Of a stretch of 64,000 nt of DNA, positions 32,708 through 40,649 are shown one piece after another. Position numbers and translations under genes: made by a program. The first letter of the stretch is position 1; the number at the start of each line of letters is the position of its first letter. The DNA is taken from positions 3,681,001-3,745,000 of the forward strand of contig NC_016078.1 in NCBI RefSeq assembly GCF_000230555.1, in the 5' to 3' direction. Below the pieces are notes generated by a model, which was not told the DNA's origin, ran no database searches, and saw only the letters and a program-made list of their open reading frames with translations. Source of the stretch: Pelagibacterium halotolerans B2 (lineage in GTDB: Bacteria > Pseudomonadota > Alphaproteobacteria > Rhizobiales > Devosiaceae).

Positions 32708-33466
32708 ATGGGGATGCTTGAGGGGAAAATCTGCGTCGTCACCGGCGGCGCTGGCAGCATCGGTCGTGCAACGGCGCGGCTGATGCTCGAGGAGGGGGCA
32801 AGGCTTGTCCTCTCCGATCTTTCGGCGGAGGGCCTGGAACGTGCCGGGGCGGAACTGCCGGACGGCGAGGTAGCCCTGTTGCCCACTGACGTCTCCGACG
32901 CCGACAGCGTAAGAACGCTTGCCGCAAGAACACGCGAGACATTCGGCCATGTCGATGTTGTCTTTTCCAACGCCGGCAATTTCGGCGCCGTAGCGCCCAT
33001 AGAGAACTATCCTGAAAATGTCTTCGAGGCCGTGCACGCCGTTCATGTGCGCGGCGCGTTTCTGGTTGCCAAATATCTCACCCCGCTCATGGGGCAGGGC
33101 GGCAGCTTCATCATCAATTCGAGCGTAGCGGCAACGCGAGGCGACCCGGGCGTTTATGCCTATATCACGGCCAAGCATGCACAGGTGGGGCTGATGCGCT
33201 GTCTTGCCAAGGAGCTTGCGCCGCGTGGTATTCGGGTGAACACCATTCATCCCGGACCGATAGACAATGACTTCCAACTCGACGTTGAGAAAGGTCTCGG
33301 CGAAGAGATCGGCCGCGACGGCACGGCGTTTTTCAACGAGATGATCCCCATGGGCCGCCACGGTAGCCCCAAGGAAATCGCCAGATCAGTGCTCTACTTG
33401 GCCTCTTCCCTGTCTAGCTTTACGACAGGATCCATGCTCATGGCCGATGGTGGTATGAGCGCCTGA
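32708..33466 (+). CDS. Short-chain dehydrogenase/reductase
   Basis: 252 residues, classical SDR. Nucleotide motif VVTGGAGSIGRATARLMLEEGARLVLSDLS with an acidic residue (SDLS) favouring NAD(H). It also has DVSDADSV, VFSNAG, the catalytic Ser in INSSVAATRGDPG, Y-x3-K in YAYITAKHAQVGL, and NTIHPGPIDN. It oxidises an alcohol or reduces a ketone in the same pathway as the aldehyde dehydrogenase 3 bases upstream. Last gene of the liv operon. Confidence 0.92.
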   Translation: MGMLEGKICVVTGGAGSIGRATARLMLEEGARLVLSDLSAEGLERAGAELPDGEVALLPTDVSDADSVRTLAARTRETFGHVDVVFSNAGNFGAVAPIENYPENVFEAVHAVHVRGAFLVAKYLTPLMGQGGSFIINSSVAATRGDPGVYAYITAKHAQVGLMRCLAKELAPRGIRVNTIHPGPIDNDFQLDVEKGLGEEIGRDGTAFFNEMIPMGRHGSPKEIARSVLYLASSLSSFTTGSMLMADGGMSA

Positions 33467-33491
33467 AAAAGGCGCCCCGAGGGGCGCCTTT
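33466..33491. terminator. Bidirectional rho-independent terminator
   Basis: AAAGGCGCCCC-GA-GGGGCGCCTTT (33468-33491) sits between the converging SDR and cupin genes, with A and T tracts on its two sides. It should stop transcription from both directions; on the minus strand the T-run is the stronger one. Confidence 0.85.
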
Positions 33492-33495
33492 CAAG

Positions 33496-34029
33496 TCAGC
33501 GAAACAGGGAATTGACGTAATCGGCGCCGATGCCGACCTTGTCGTAATGGGTCCGGCACATCTCGATATAATTGTGCACGTCGAAATACCCATTGGGTTC
33601 GCCCGCCTCATCGAGCCAGATCAGTGGCCCGGTGACGGTGAAGAACACCTTCATGGGCTCCTCATGCTCATAGGCGACCAGCGTATGGCCCTCCCCGGGC
33701 GTCTCATAGACGAAATCGCCCTTGGTTGCCGTCCAGTCGTGCTCGAGATACCCCCATTTGCCCGACAGCGTCAGCGCGAAAACCTCATGGGGATGATAGT
33801 GCCGGTTCACCAGACCGGCCTCCTTGGCCATCAGGATATCGCACCACTTGTTCTGGGTTGGCGAAATCCAAAGTGGCCGCGAGGAGACCGTTTCGGTAAA
33901 CGGCACATAATAGCGTTCGTCATCGGTCGGCGCGTTTTCCAGATAGACTTCGGGCAGCGCGTCAGGCTGGAAGACCTTGGTGATTGGTTTCAGATCTTTC
34001 CAGAATTCGGTCTTGGCAAGTTCAGGCAT
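33496..34029 (-). CDS. Cupin dioxygenase, 2,4'-dihydroxyacetophenone dioxygenase family
   Basis: 177 residues from the ATG at 34029, which has a perfect GGAGGAG Shine-Dalgarno; the frame runs on upstream but has no better start. It is a single cupin domain with metal ligands in NRHYHPHEVFALTLSGKWGYLEHDW (H-x-H-x3-4-E type) and GDFVYETPGEGHTLVAYEHEE (second motif His). The sequence around EPMKVFFTVTGPLIWLDEAGEPNGYFDVHNYIEMCR matches the family of 2,4'-dihydroxyacetophenone dioxygenase, which cleaves the side-chain C-C bond of an aryl ketone with O2. Its actual substrate is unproven. It follows the ThDP enzyme by about 26 bases. Confidence 0.82.
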   Translation of the reverse strand: MPELAKTEFWKDLKPITKVFQPDALPEVYLENAPTDDERYYVPFTETVSSRPLWISPTQNKWCDILMAKEAGLVNRHYHPHEVFALTLSGKWGYLEHDWTATKGDFVYETPGEGHTLVAYEHEEPMKVFFTVTGPLIWLDEAGEPNGYFDVHNYIEMCRTHYDKVGIGADYVNSLFR

Positions 34030-34055
34030 GTATCTCCTCCAGGGTGAGGCCCGGT

Positions 34056-35762
34056 TCAGTTGCGGATTGTGATATCGAGCAGCGCCAGCGTCCGCTTTTG
34101 CGAAATATGGTCGATGGCCTCGGCCAGAGCAGTTTCCAGCGCATCGGCGCTTTCTACCTTGCGTGCGTACGCACGGCTTGCCTCGGCCACCTTGATGAAG
34201 TCGGGGATGGGCGAAAGCGCCGTCAGTGGCATCTGGTTGGATTTTGAAGCGTACCCGTCGGGATAGATGTCGAGCACCGAATGGCGTACCGCTGCCCATT
34301 CGGCATTATTCATCACGATAACCAGCACCGGCAGGTCCAGCGCTTCAGCGATCTGGTGGCAGGCCACGGGGTTGGCGAACATATAGGACCCATCCCCCAT
34401 GGTCGCGACGACAAGCTGCTCACGGTCAGCCAGTTGCATGCCCAGCGCTGCTGGGAACGACCAGCCCAGCCCCCCCGCATGCGGTTCCTGATACCAGGCG
34501 CGATGATGATCCAGCGTCATCGCCGGCATCGGACAACCCCGTTCCGAGAGCAGCACGGCTTGGCGCCCCGCCAGCGCCTGCGACACTTTGAGCGCCACGT
34601 AGTCGGCGGTCATCGTGCCCTCGCGGCCGATTTTTGCGCGTTCGATCGCCTCCTTGCGCGTTGCCGCATTGCGCTCGACGATCTCAGTCTTGCGTACACC
34701 AACGGCGTCGCCGGGTTCACTTCCGTCCATCGCCGCGGCCAGCGCCAGAACGCCGTCTGATAATTCGCACGCAATCGAAATATCGGAGCGGAAATTGCGG
34801 ATCGGCATGCGCGCCTTGAGCGGATCGGGGCCCATATGAACCACCGTCGCATCCTCACGCGCCGCGTGTGCCTGCTGCGACCATGGGGCCAGCGAATCGA
34901 GCACGATCACCAGATCGGCGCGCTCCAGAAGCCATTTGGGATCGATGCCGGCATACATAGGGTGGTCGGTGGCGATGGCGATCTGCACCGCCCAGTAATG
35001 GCAAACGGGAATGGCCCAGCGCTCCGCCAACCCACCAAGCGCCGCAAAGGCCTCTGCGCTCCCTGCGCCATGCTGGGCAAGAATGACCGGAAACTTTGCC
35101 TCTGCCAGCTTTCTTGCCACTTGCCCGATCTGTGTCGGATCGGCGCCGATCCGGGCCGGCTGCATGCTCAGAGGGGAAGTAATATCGTCAGGTTTGTAGG
35201 GTTCGCACAGAACCTCGCGCGGCAGCGCCGCATAGACGGGTCCCCTGGGCGTTGAATTGGCAATAGCGTAAGCCCGATCCACGAGCGCTCCCGCCTGCTC
35301 GGGAAACCGCAGCTCATAGTCCCATTTGACGGCCTCACGAACCAGCGCGGCCTGATCGCGCATTTCCTGTCCCCAGCCGATAGGCACTGTACGCGCTCCG
35401 AACCTGCCGGATTCGGTCACCGGCGTTCGGCCGGAAAACAGCATGATCGGAATGTTTTCAACCGCTGCGTTGATGGCCCCGGTTGCGCAATTGGCCAGCC
35501 CCACATTGGTGTGGGCCATCACGGCCTGCGAGCGTCCGGTCGCGAGATAATAACCGTGTGCCATGCCCATAGCGGCGCTTTCATGGGGCATCACCAGCGC
35601 TTCTGGCAACGGCACGTCCTTGGCCGAAGCCTCGGCCAGCCCTTCGATGATCGGCGGGAAGTCCGTTCCCGAATTGGCGAAGACATAATCGACGCCGACA
35701 GCCTTGAGCCGTGCAAGCAGAGCGCCGCCTGCCGTGAGAGTGAGCTGCTTATGTTGGTTCAT
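34056..35762 (-). CDS. ThDP-dependent enzyme, acetolactate synthase/benzoylformate decarboxylase superfamily
   Basis: 568 residues with three ThDP-family domains. The N-terminal PYR domain has the cofactor-activating Glu in LPEALVMPHESAAMGMAHGYYLATG. A central domain follows, then the PP domain with the GDG...NN metal-diphosphate motif (MGDGSYMFANPVACHQIAEALDLPVLVIVMNN). It probably decarboxylates or ligates a 2-oxo acid. Being co-transcribed with a DAD-like cupin and opposite an aromatic-type aldehyde dehydrogenase, an aryl-2-oxoacid decarboxylase is attractive but inferred. Diverges from the TRAP genes at 36041. Confidence 0.87.
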   Translation of the reverse strand: MNQHKQLTLTAGGALLARLKAVGVDYVFANSGTDFPPIIEGLAEASAKDVPLPEALVMPHESAAMGMAHGYYLATGRSQAVMAHTNVGLANCATGAINAAVENIPIMLFSGRTPVTESGRFGARTVPIGWGQEMRDQAALVREAVKWDYELRFPEQAGALVDRAYAIANSTPRGPVYAALPREVLCEPYKPDDITSPLSMQPARIGADPTQIGQVARKLAEAKFPVILAQHGAGSAEAFAALGGLAERWAIPVCHYWAVQIAIATDHPMYAGIDPKWLLERADLVIVLDSLAPWSQQAHAAREDATVVHMGPDPLKARMPIRNFRSDISIACELSDGVLALAAAMDGSEPGDAVGVRKTEIVERNAATRKEAIERAKIGREGTMTADYVALKVSQALAGRQAVLLSERGCPMPAMTLDHHRAWYQEPHAGGLGWSFPAALGMQLADREQLVVATMGDGSYMFANPVACHQIAEALDLPVLVIVMNNAEWAAVRHSVLDIYPDGYASKSNQMPLTALSPIPDFIKVAEASRAYARKVESADALETALAEAIDHISQKRTLALLDITIRN

Positions 35763-36040
35763 TTAAACTGCTATATATGAAATGTAAATATCATATCAAA
35801 GCATGTCGACTGTGGCGATCATAGTCAATTGCTAATCGAAACAATGGGCGGCAGGTTTGAAAATAAGTGAGAAAGTGCGGAAAAGCATGAATTTGGCTGA
35901 CAAATTCATAACCACAGCCATATGAATATGGGCGAGAAAGTTATTTTACAATGCGCATGTATGTAGTCTAAATTTGAAATATCCGATGCATGACGTCGGT
36001 TCACATTGTCCCGCTGGAGAGGGACCAGGAGGAGAAAACC
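35763..36040. promoter_or_regulatory. AT-rich divergent promoter region with two inverted repeats
   Basis: 278 AT-rich bases between the ThDP gene and the TRAP genes. The clearest element is ATGAATTTG-N5-CAAATTCAT (35887-35909), a perfect 9-bp palindrome. Near the ThDP start is ATATGA-N10-TCATAT (35775-35796) with an ATGTAAAT centre. Both look like operators, and two IclR genes nearby are the prime candidates. GGAGGAG precedes the TRAP start. Confidence 0.6.
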
Positions 36041-37090
36041 ATGACATTTTCGTTGCCTCGCGCGGCCTTGGGTGCCGGCGCGCTACTCTTTTCCACGGCT
36101 CTGGCAGGTCCGGCTTTCGCGCAGGCCGAGTTCACCTTCACCCTGCATCACTTTCTGGGGCCGGGCGCGCCGGCGCAGACGCAGATGCTCGAGCCCTGGG
36201 CCGAGCGTATCGAAGAAGCTTCCGATGGCCGCGTCGATATCGAAATCTATCCCTCGATGTCGCTCGGCGGCACGCCAGCCGAACTGATCCGCCAGGCGCG
36301 CGATGGCGTCGTCGACATGATCTGGACCCTGAACGGCTATTCGCCCGGGCTCTTCCCGCGCACCGAAGTGTTCGAACTGCCCAATGTCCACACCAACGAT
36401 CCCATAGCCACAAATCTGGCGATCGCTGAGTTGTTCGATGAATATCTGGCCGAAGAACATGTGGGCGTTCAGGTGCTGTTCCAGCACGTCCACGCCGGGC
36501 AGGCCATTCATATGGCATCCAAGGAAGTCCGCTCGCCCGATGATCTGGCCGGCACCACGCTGCGCATTCCGACGCGGACCGGTGCATGGGTCGTCGAGGC
36601 TCTGGGCGGTAACCCGGTCTCCATGCCGGTGCCCGATTTTCCGCAGGCGCTTTCACGCGGCGTTGTCGATGGTGGGCTTGTTCCCTGGGAAATCATTCCC
36701 GCCCTCCAGCTCCAGGATCTGACCGATTACCAGATCGAACTGGCCGACAAGGGCCGTCTGGGTGCCAGCGTCTTCCAGGTCTCGATGAATCTCGACCGCT
36801 GGAATTCGCTGCCTGAGGATATCCAACAGATATTCCTCGACAATTCGGGCGAAGACTGGCTGCGCGAAGTGGGTCAGATCTGGCGCGATATCGACGAGGC
36901 GGGCATCGCCATTGCCACCGAAGCGGGCAATGAGCACATCACCCTGACCGAAGAGGAAAGCGCTGCCTTCATCGAGGCCGTCGAGCCCGTGATCGGTCGC
37001 TGGGTCGACGAAGTCGGCGGGCAGGGGTCAATCGATGCCCAGGCCATCGTCGATGCCGCTCGCGCCGCAGTCGCCGCTCACGCCGAATAG
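36041..37090 (+). CDS. TRAP transporter substrate-binding protein (DctP type)
   Basis: 349 residues from MTFSLPRAALGAGALLFSTALAGPAFAQ (signal peptide, cut after AFA) with a strong GGAGGAG ribosome site. The DctP core shows EPWAERIEEASDGRVDIEIYPSMSLGGTPAELIRQARDGVVDMIWTLNGYSPGLFPRTEVFELP and LAGTTLRIPTRTGAWVVEALGGNPVSMPVPDFPQALSRGVVDGGLVPWEII. The Arg in TLRIPTR is the expected carboxylate anchor. Ligand unknown, but an organic or aromatic acid is likely given the adjacent enzymes. Confidence 0.92.
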   Translation: MTFSLPRAALGAGALLFSTALAGPAFAQAEFTFTLHHFLGPGAPAQTQMLEPWAERIEEASDGRVDIEIYPSMSLGGTPAELIRQARDGVVDMIWTLNGYSPGLFPRTEVFELPNVHTNDPIATNLAIAELFDEYLAEEHVGVQVLFQHVHAGQAIHMASKEVRSPDDLAGTTLRIPTRTGAWVVEALGGNPVSMPVPDFPQALSRGVVDGGLVPWEIIPALQLQDLTDYQIELADKGRLGASVFQVSMNLDRWNSLPEDIQQIFLDNSGEDWLREVGQIWRDIDEAGIAIATEAGNEHITLTEEESAAFIEAVEPVIGRWVDEVGGQGSIDAQAIVDAARAAVAAHAE

Positions 37091-37100
37091 GGGAATGACA

Positions 37101-37622
37101 ATGGCAGCGACGCCGAAACGACAGGCTGTGGTGCGGATCGTTCGCGATCTCACTCGCTATTGGGCCCTGCTTGGCGGACTCGTCATCCTCGGCGTCGTTG
37201 CCGTCAACGTTTACAGCGTGGCGCTGATCATGCTGTTCGACCGACCTTTTCCGGGCGTCTATGAAATCGTCCAGGTGGGTACGGCGGTCGGCATGTTCAT
37301 GTTCCTGCCCTATTGCCAGATCACCGGCGCCAATGTCACCGCTGACATTTTCACCTCGGGCATGGGCCGTCGGGCGATCGTGGCGCTGACCGGGCTTGGT
37401 GCGCTTTGCGCCATCGCCTTTGCGGCCATCTTTCTCTGGCGCATGAGCTTTGGCCTGATCGACCAGATGACCTATCGCGAAACCACAGCCATCTACCAGT
37501 TTCCGCTCTGGTATGCCTTCCTGCCCATCCTGGTTTCGCTGGCACTGTTGGCGCTTGCTGGTCTCGCCAACCTTATCCAGGCCACCGCCGGCATCGTTCC
37601 GGAAGAAGCCGAGTCTGCCTGA
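37101..37622 (+). CDS. TRAP transporter small permease (DctQ type)
   Basis: 173 residues from the ATG at 37101, placed by the GGGGA six bases upstream; an ATG at 37095 is too close to it. Four membrane spans and the DctQ block FDRPFPGVYEIVQVGTAVGMFMFLPYCQITGANVTADIFTSGMGRRA are present. Second subunit of the importer starting at 36041. Confidence 0.9.
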   Translation: MAATPKRQAVVRIVRDLTRYWALLGGLVILGVVAVNVYSVALIMLFDRPFPGVYEIVQVGTAVGMFMFLPYCQITGANVTADIFTSGMGRRAIVALTGLGALCAIAFAAIFLWRMSFGLIDQMTYRETTAIYQFPLWYAFLPILVSLALLALAGLANLIQATAGIVPEEAESA

Positions 37623-37651
37623 ACCGTCTCAACCCGATCGGATCATTTCCC

Positions 37652-38974
37652 ATGACTTCACAATTGCTGGTCGGATTGACCGGTCTGACCGTCCTGATCG
37701 GCATGATCGCCATCCGCATTCCCATTGGTTACGCCATGGCGGCGGTCGGCATGGGCGGCGTCCTGATTCTCTCAGGTCCCGCCATCCTGCTCTCCCAGCT
37801 CAAAACCCTGGCCTATGGCACCTTCTCAAATTATGATCTCTCGGTCGTTCCCCTGTTCATCCTGATGGGCCATATCGCCACCAAGGCCCAGTTGTCCCAG
37901 AGCCTGTTTCGGGCCGCCAATGCCTGGTTCGGCCGGTTGCGCGGCGGTGTCGCCATGGCGGCAATCGCTGCCTGCGCGGGCTTTGGTGCGGTTTGCGGCT
38001 CGTCGCTTGCAACCGCCTCGACAATGGGCAAGGTGGCGCTCCCCGAACTGCGCCGCTACAAATATTCGCCGGCTCTGGCGACGGGTACGCTCGCCGCTGG
38101 CGGTGTACTGGGCATTCTCATTCCGCCCTCGGTCGTTCTCGTCGTGTACGCGGTGATCGTGGAAGCCAATATCGTCACCATGTTTTCGGCCGCGCTGGTC
38201 CCGGGCCTGATTGCTGTCGTGTTCTTCATGATCGTCATCGCGATCTACACCTGGCTCGTGCCCGAAGCGGGGCCGCGCGGTGGCCAGGTCAGCCGTGAGG
38301 AACTGACAAGAGCCACCATCGGCGTCCTGCCGGTCGTCGTTGTCTTCGGTCTGGTCATCGGCGGCATTTACGCGGGGCTGTTCACTCCCACGCCCGCTGC
38401 CTCGATCGGCGTGTTCCTTGTTCTCGCCTATGGCGTGGCGCGGCGTCTTGTCGGCTGGCGCGATCTGCTCGATTCCATCCTCGAAACAGCCAAGACTGCC
38501 GGCATGATCTACCTGATCGTTCTGGGTGCCGAATTGCTCAAGATCTTCATGTCGCGCGGTGGCGTGCCTCAGGCGGCGGCCGACATGATGCTCAATTCGG
38601 GGCTGGAGCCGATGATGATCCTCATCCTGCTCCTCGTCGCCCTGATTGTCCTCGGATGCCTCATGGATTCGCTTTCGATGATCCTGCTGGCCATGCCCTT
38701 TTTCTGGCCGGTGATCGCCCAGCTCGATTTCGGCATGACCCCCGATGATACCAAGGTCTGGTTCGGAATTCTGGCGCTGATCGTTGTCGAGCTTGGGCTG
38801 ATAACGCCGCCCGTGGGTATGAACGTCTTTGTCATCAATTCCATGGCCCGCGACATTCCCATGTGGGAGACGTTCAAAGGCGCGCTGCCGTTTTTTGCCG
38901 CCGAAATCGTTCGGGTCGCACTTTTGCTGGCATTTCCGGCAATAGTGTTGTTCTTTCCCAGACTTCTCGGGTAG
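37652..38974 (+). CDS. TRAP transporter large permease (DctM type)
   Basis: 440 residues from MTSQLLVGLTGLTVLIGMIAIRIPIGYAMAAVG. DctM hallmarks: YDLSVVPLFILMGHIATKAQLS, CAGFGAVCGSSLATASTMGKVALPEL, LAAGGVLGILIPPSVVLVVYAV, GLFTPTPAASIGVFLVLAYG, LGCLMDSLSMILLAMPFFWPV and ELGLITPPVGMNVFVINSMA. It forms the translocation pathway. The frame is open upstream of 37652, but only this start gives the family N-terminus. Confidence 0.92.
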   Translation: MTSQLLVGLTGLTVLIGMIAIRIPIGYAMAAVGMGGVLILSGPAILLSQLKTLAYGTFSNYDLSVVPLFILMGHIATKAQLSQSLFRAANAWFGRLRGGVAMAAIAACAGFGAVCGSSLATASTMGKVALPELRRYKYSPALATGTLAAGGVLGILIPPSVVLVVYAVIVEANIVTMFSAALVPGLIAVVFFMIVIAIYTWLVPEAGPRGGQVSREELTRATIGVLPVVVVFGLVIGGIYAGLFTPTPAASIGVFLVLAYGVARRLVGWRDLLDSILETAKTAGMIYLIVLGAELLKIFMSRGGVPQAAADMMLNSGLEPMMILILLLVALIVLGCLMDSLSMILLAMPFFWPVIAQLDFGMTPDDTKVWFGILALIVVELGLITPPVGMNVFVINSMARDIPMWETFKGALPFFAAEIVRVALLLAFPAIVLFFPRLLG

Positions 38975-38993
38975 GCGGCAAACGGGGGTCGGA

Positions 38994-39764
38994 TTGGCCA
39001 CGCAACTCAACAATTCGGTTTCCAAGGCGTTCGACATCCTGCGCCTTCTCGGACGTGGCCGTCAGCGTGTTTCGGCGGCTGACGTGGTGCGCGAACTTGG
39101 CATGAACGCCATCACCGCCCATCGCTTCCTCAAGACCCTGGAAGCGGAAGGCGCGCTCGTTCAGGTGAGCAAAGGCAGTTTCCGCCTCGGCTATATGTTG
39201 GTGGATCTCGGTGACCGCGCCCTCGAGCAGGATCGGCTCGGCCAACTCATGCAACCGCTGCTTGAGGAAATCACGGGCGATCTCAAAGAAGCCTCGATGG
39301 CCACCATCTACCAGATCGGTATGGTGGTCTGTGTCGCTCGGGCCATGCCGCAGCGCTCGCTTTCGGTCGATATCAGAGTGGGTGACCGGCTCGAAGCCTA
39401 TTGCACGGCGCATGGCAAGATGTGGCTGGCTCATGTTTCGCCGCGTGAGCGGGAAAAATACCTTTCCTCGCTGAAATTCGAAGCGTTTACCAACCGCACC
39501 ATCACCGCTCGGGCCGAACTCGAAGAGGAAATCGAACTTTCGCGTCAGCGCGGCTTTTCCTACAATATGGGAGAACGCGAAGAAGGTATAACGGCCATCG
39601 CCGTGCCGGTGCTCACCTCGGGCGGACGCATGGTTGCCGGACTTTCGATGTTCGGTCCCACGTCCCGTATAAATCGCGATACCCTCGACAGCGCCATCGA
39701 CCGGCTCAAATCGGCCGCATGTGAAGCTTCCGTCCTGCTCTATGGCAAAGGACTGGCCGAATAA
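38994..39764 (+). CDS. IclR-family transcriptional regulator (TTG start)
   Basis: 256 residues starting at a TTG (38994) preceded by GGGGG. The N-terminal winged HTH is VSKAFDILRLLGRGRQRVSAADVVRELGMNAITAHRFLKTLEAEGAL. The C-terminal IclR effector domain shows RVGDRLEAYCTAHGKMWLAHVSPREREKYL and GEREEGITAIAVPVLTSGGRMVAGLSMFGPTSR. It follows the TRAP permease by 19 bases and so probably controls the 36041 operon and perhaps the divergent ThDP operon. Confidence 0.92.
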   Translation: MATQLNNSVSKAFDILRLLGRGRQRVSAADVVRELGMNAITAHRFLKTLEAEGALVQVSKGSFRLGYMLVDLGDRALEQDRLGQLMQPLLEEITGDLKEASMATIYQIGMVVCVARAMPQRSLSVDIRVGDRLEAYCTAHGKMWLAHVSPREREKYLSSLKFEAFTNRTITARAELEEEIELSRQRGFSYNMGEREEGITAIAVPVLTSGGRMVAGLSMFGPTSRINRDTLDSAIDRLKSAACEASVLLYGKGLAE

Positions 39765-39780
39765 GAGCCGATCGCGGCGA

Positions 39781-40575
39781 TCAGCGCGACCACCCCAGCC
39801 GTTTCGCGATATTGATCGCGCTTTGACGCACCAATTCCTTGAGGTCGGGATCGGTCTGTTCCACCTTCTGATCGGGAACCACAATGGAAATGGTAGCTCG
39901 GCAGGCTCCCGCAGCATCAAGGATCGGTGCCGCAATGCAGGCAATCGAATAGGCCGATTCTCCAGCCTGGATCGAAAGCCCGGCATCGAGCGCCTGACGC
40001 GAACTTGCCGTCAGAATCTCGATATCGGTTTCGGCCCGGCCGGTAGGTGATGGGCAACTGGCATGGGAGAAAATCGCGCGTCGCTCGTCTTCAGGCAGGT
40101 GCCCGACCAGCAACCGCCCGGAGGCCGACCAGTTGAGCGGCGTGCGGCTGCCCACTTGCGAGGCGACCTGAAAATGGTCCGGCCCGTCGACCATCCCCAG
40201 CACCACCATGAAATCGCCGTCCCGCCCGCATATCTGAACGGTCTCGCCAGAAGCCAGCGCAAGGTCGCTCATTTCGTGGTTGGCGGCATCCAGAAGATCG
40301 ACATGGCGCGCATAGGTCAGCCCGTAATGATAGAGCCGATGCCCGAACCACACCGTTCCGTCCTCGAACCGGTCCAGCATGTCCTTTTCGACAAGATCCT
40401 CGACAAGCGTATAAACCGTCGAAAGCGGCGCCCCCACGGCGCGGGCGATTTCATAGGCCGTCGCCGGCGCATCATTGCTCTGGAGAAAATCGAGCACCTG
40501 CAGAATGCGATCAAGCGCACTCGTCCGCGTGCGCTTGGTCTTCACAGCGTCCTTGGACGTGTCCAATGTGCTCAT
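39781..40575 (-). CDS. IclR-family transcriptional regulator
   Basis: 264 residues. The HTH is ALDRILQVLDFLQSNDAPATAYEIARAVGAPLSTVYTLVEDLVEKDML, followed by the effector domain (NWSASGRLLVGHLPEDERRAIF, AYSIACIAAPILDAAGACRATISIVVPD). It has a GGGAGG Shine-Dalgarno nine bases before the ATG. It ends the long minus-strand operon of dipeptide-type transporter, amidohydrolase, RidA and SelA-like genes, and is the likely local regulator of that operon. Confidence 0.92.
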   Translation of the reverse strand: MSTLDTSKDAVKTKRTRTSALDRILQVLDFLQSNDAPATAYEIARAVGAPLSTVYTLVEDLVEKDMLDRFEDGTVWFGHRLYHYGLTYARHVDLLDAANHEMSDLALASGETVQICGRDGDFMVVLGMVDGPDHFQVASQVGSRTPLNWSASGRLLVGHLPEDERRAIFSHASCPSPTGRAETDIEILTASSRQALDAGLSIQAGESAYSIACIAAPILDAAGACRATISIVVPDQKVEQTDPDLKELVRQSAINIAKRLGWSR

Positions 40576-40599
40576 TTCGCCGATCCTCCCGCGAGTGCC

Positions 40600-40634
40600 G
40601 CGCCGGGTTCAGTTTGCATTATTCTCCCCGGCGC
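40600..40634 (-). terminator. Hairpin between the SelA-like and IclR genes
   Basis: GCGCCGGG (40600-40607) / CCCGGCGC (40627-40634) around a 19-base loop, with no T-run. It may reduce read-through from the catabolic genes into the regulator. Confidence 0.4.
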
Positions 40635-40649
40635 GCAAATACAGCGTCC

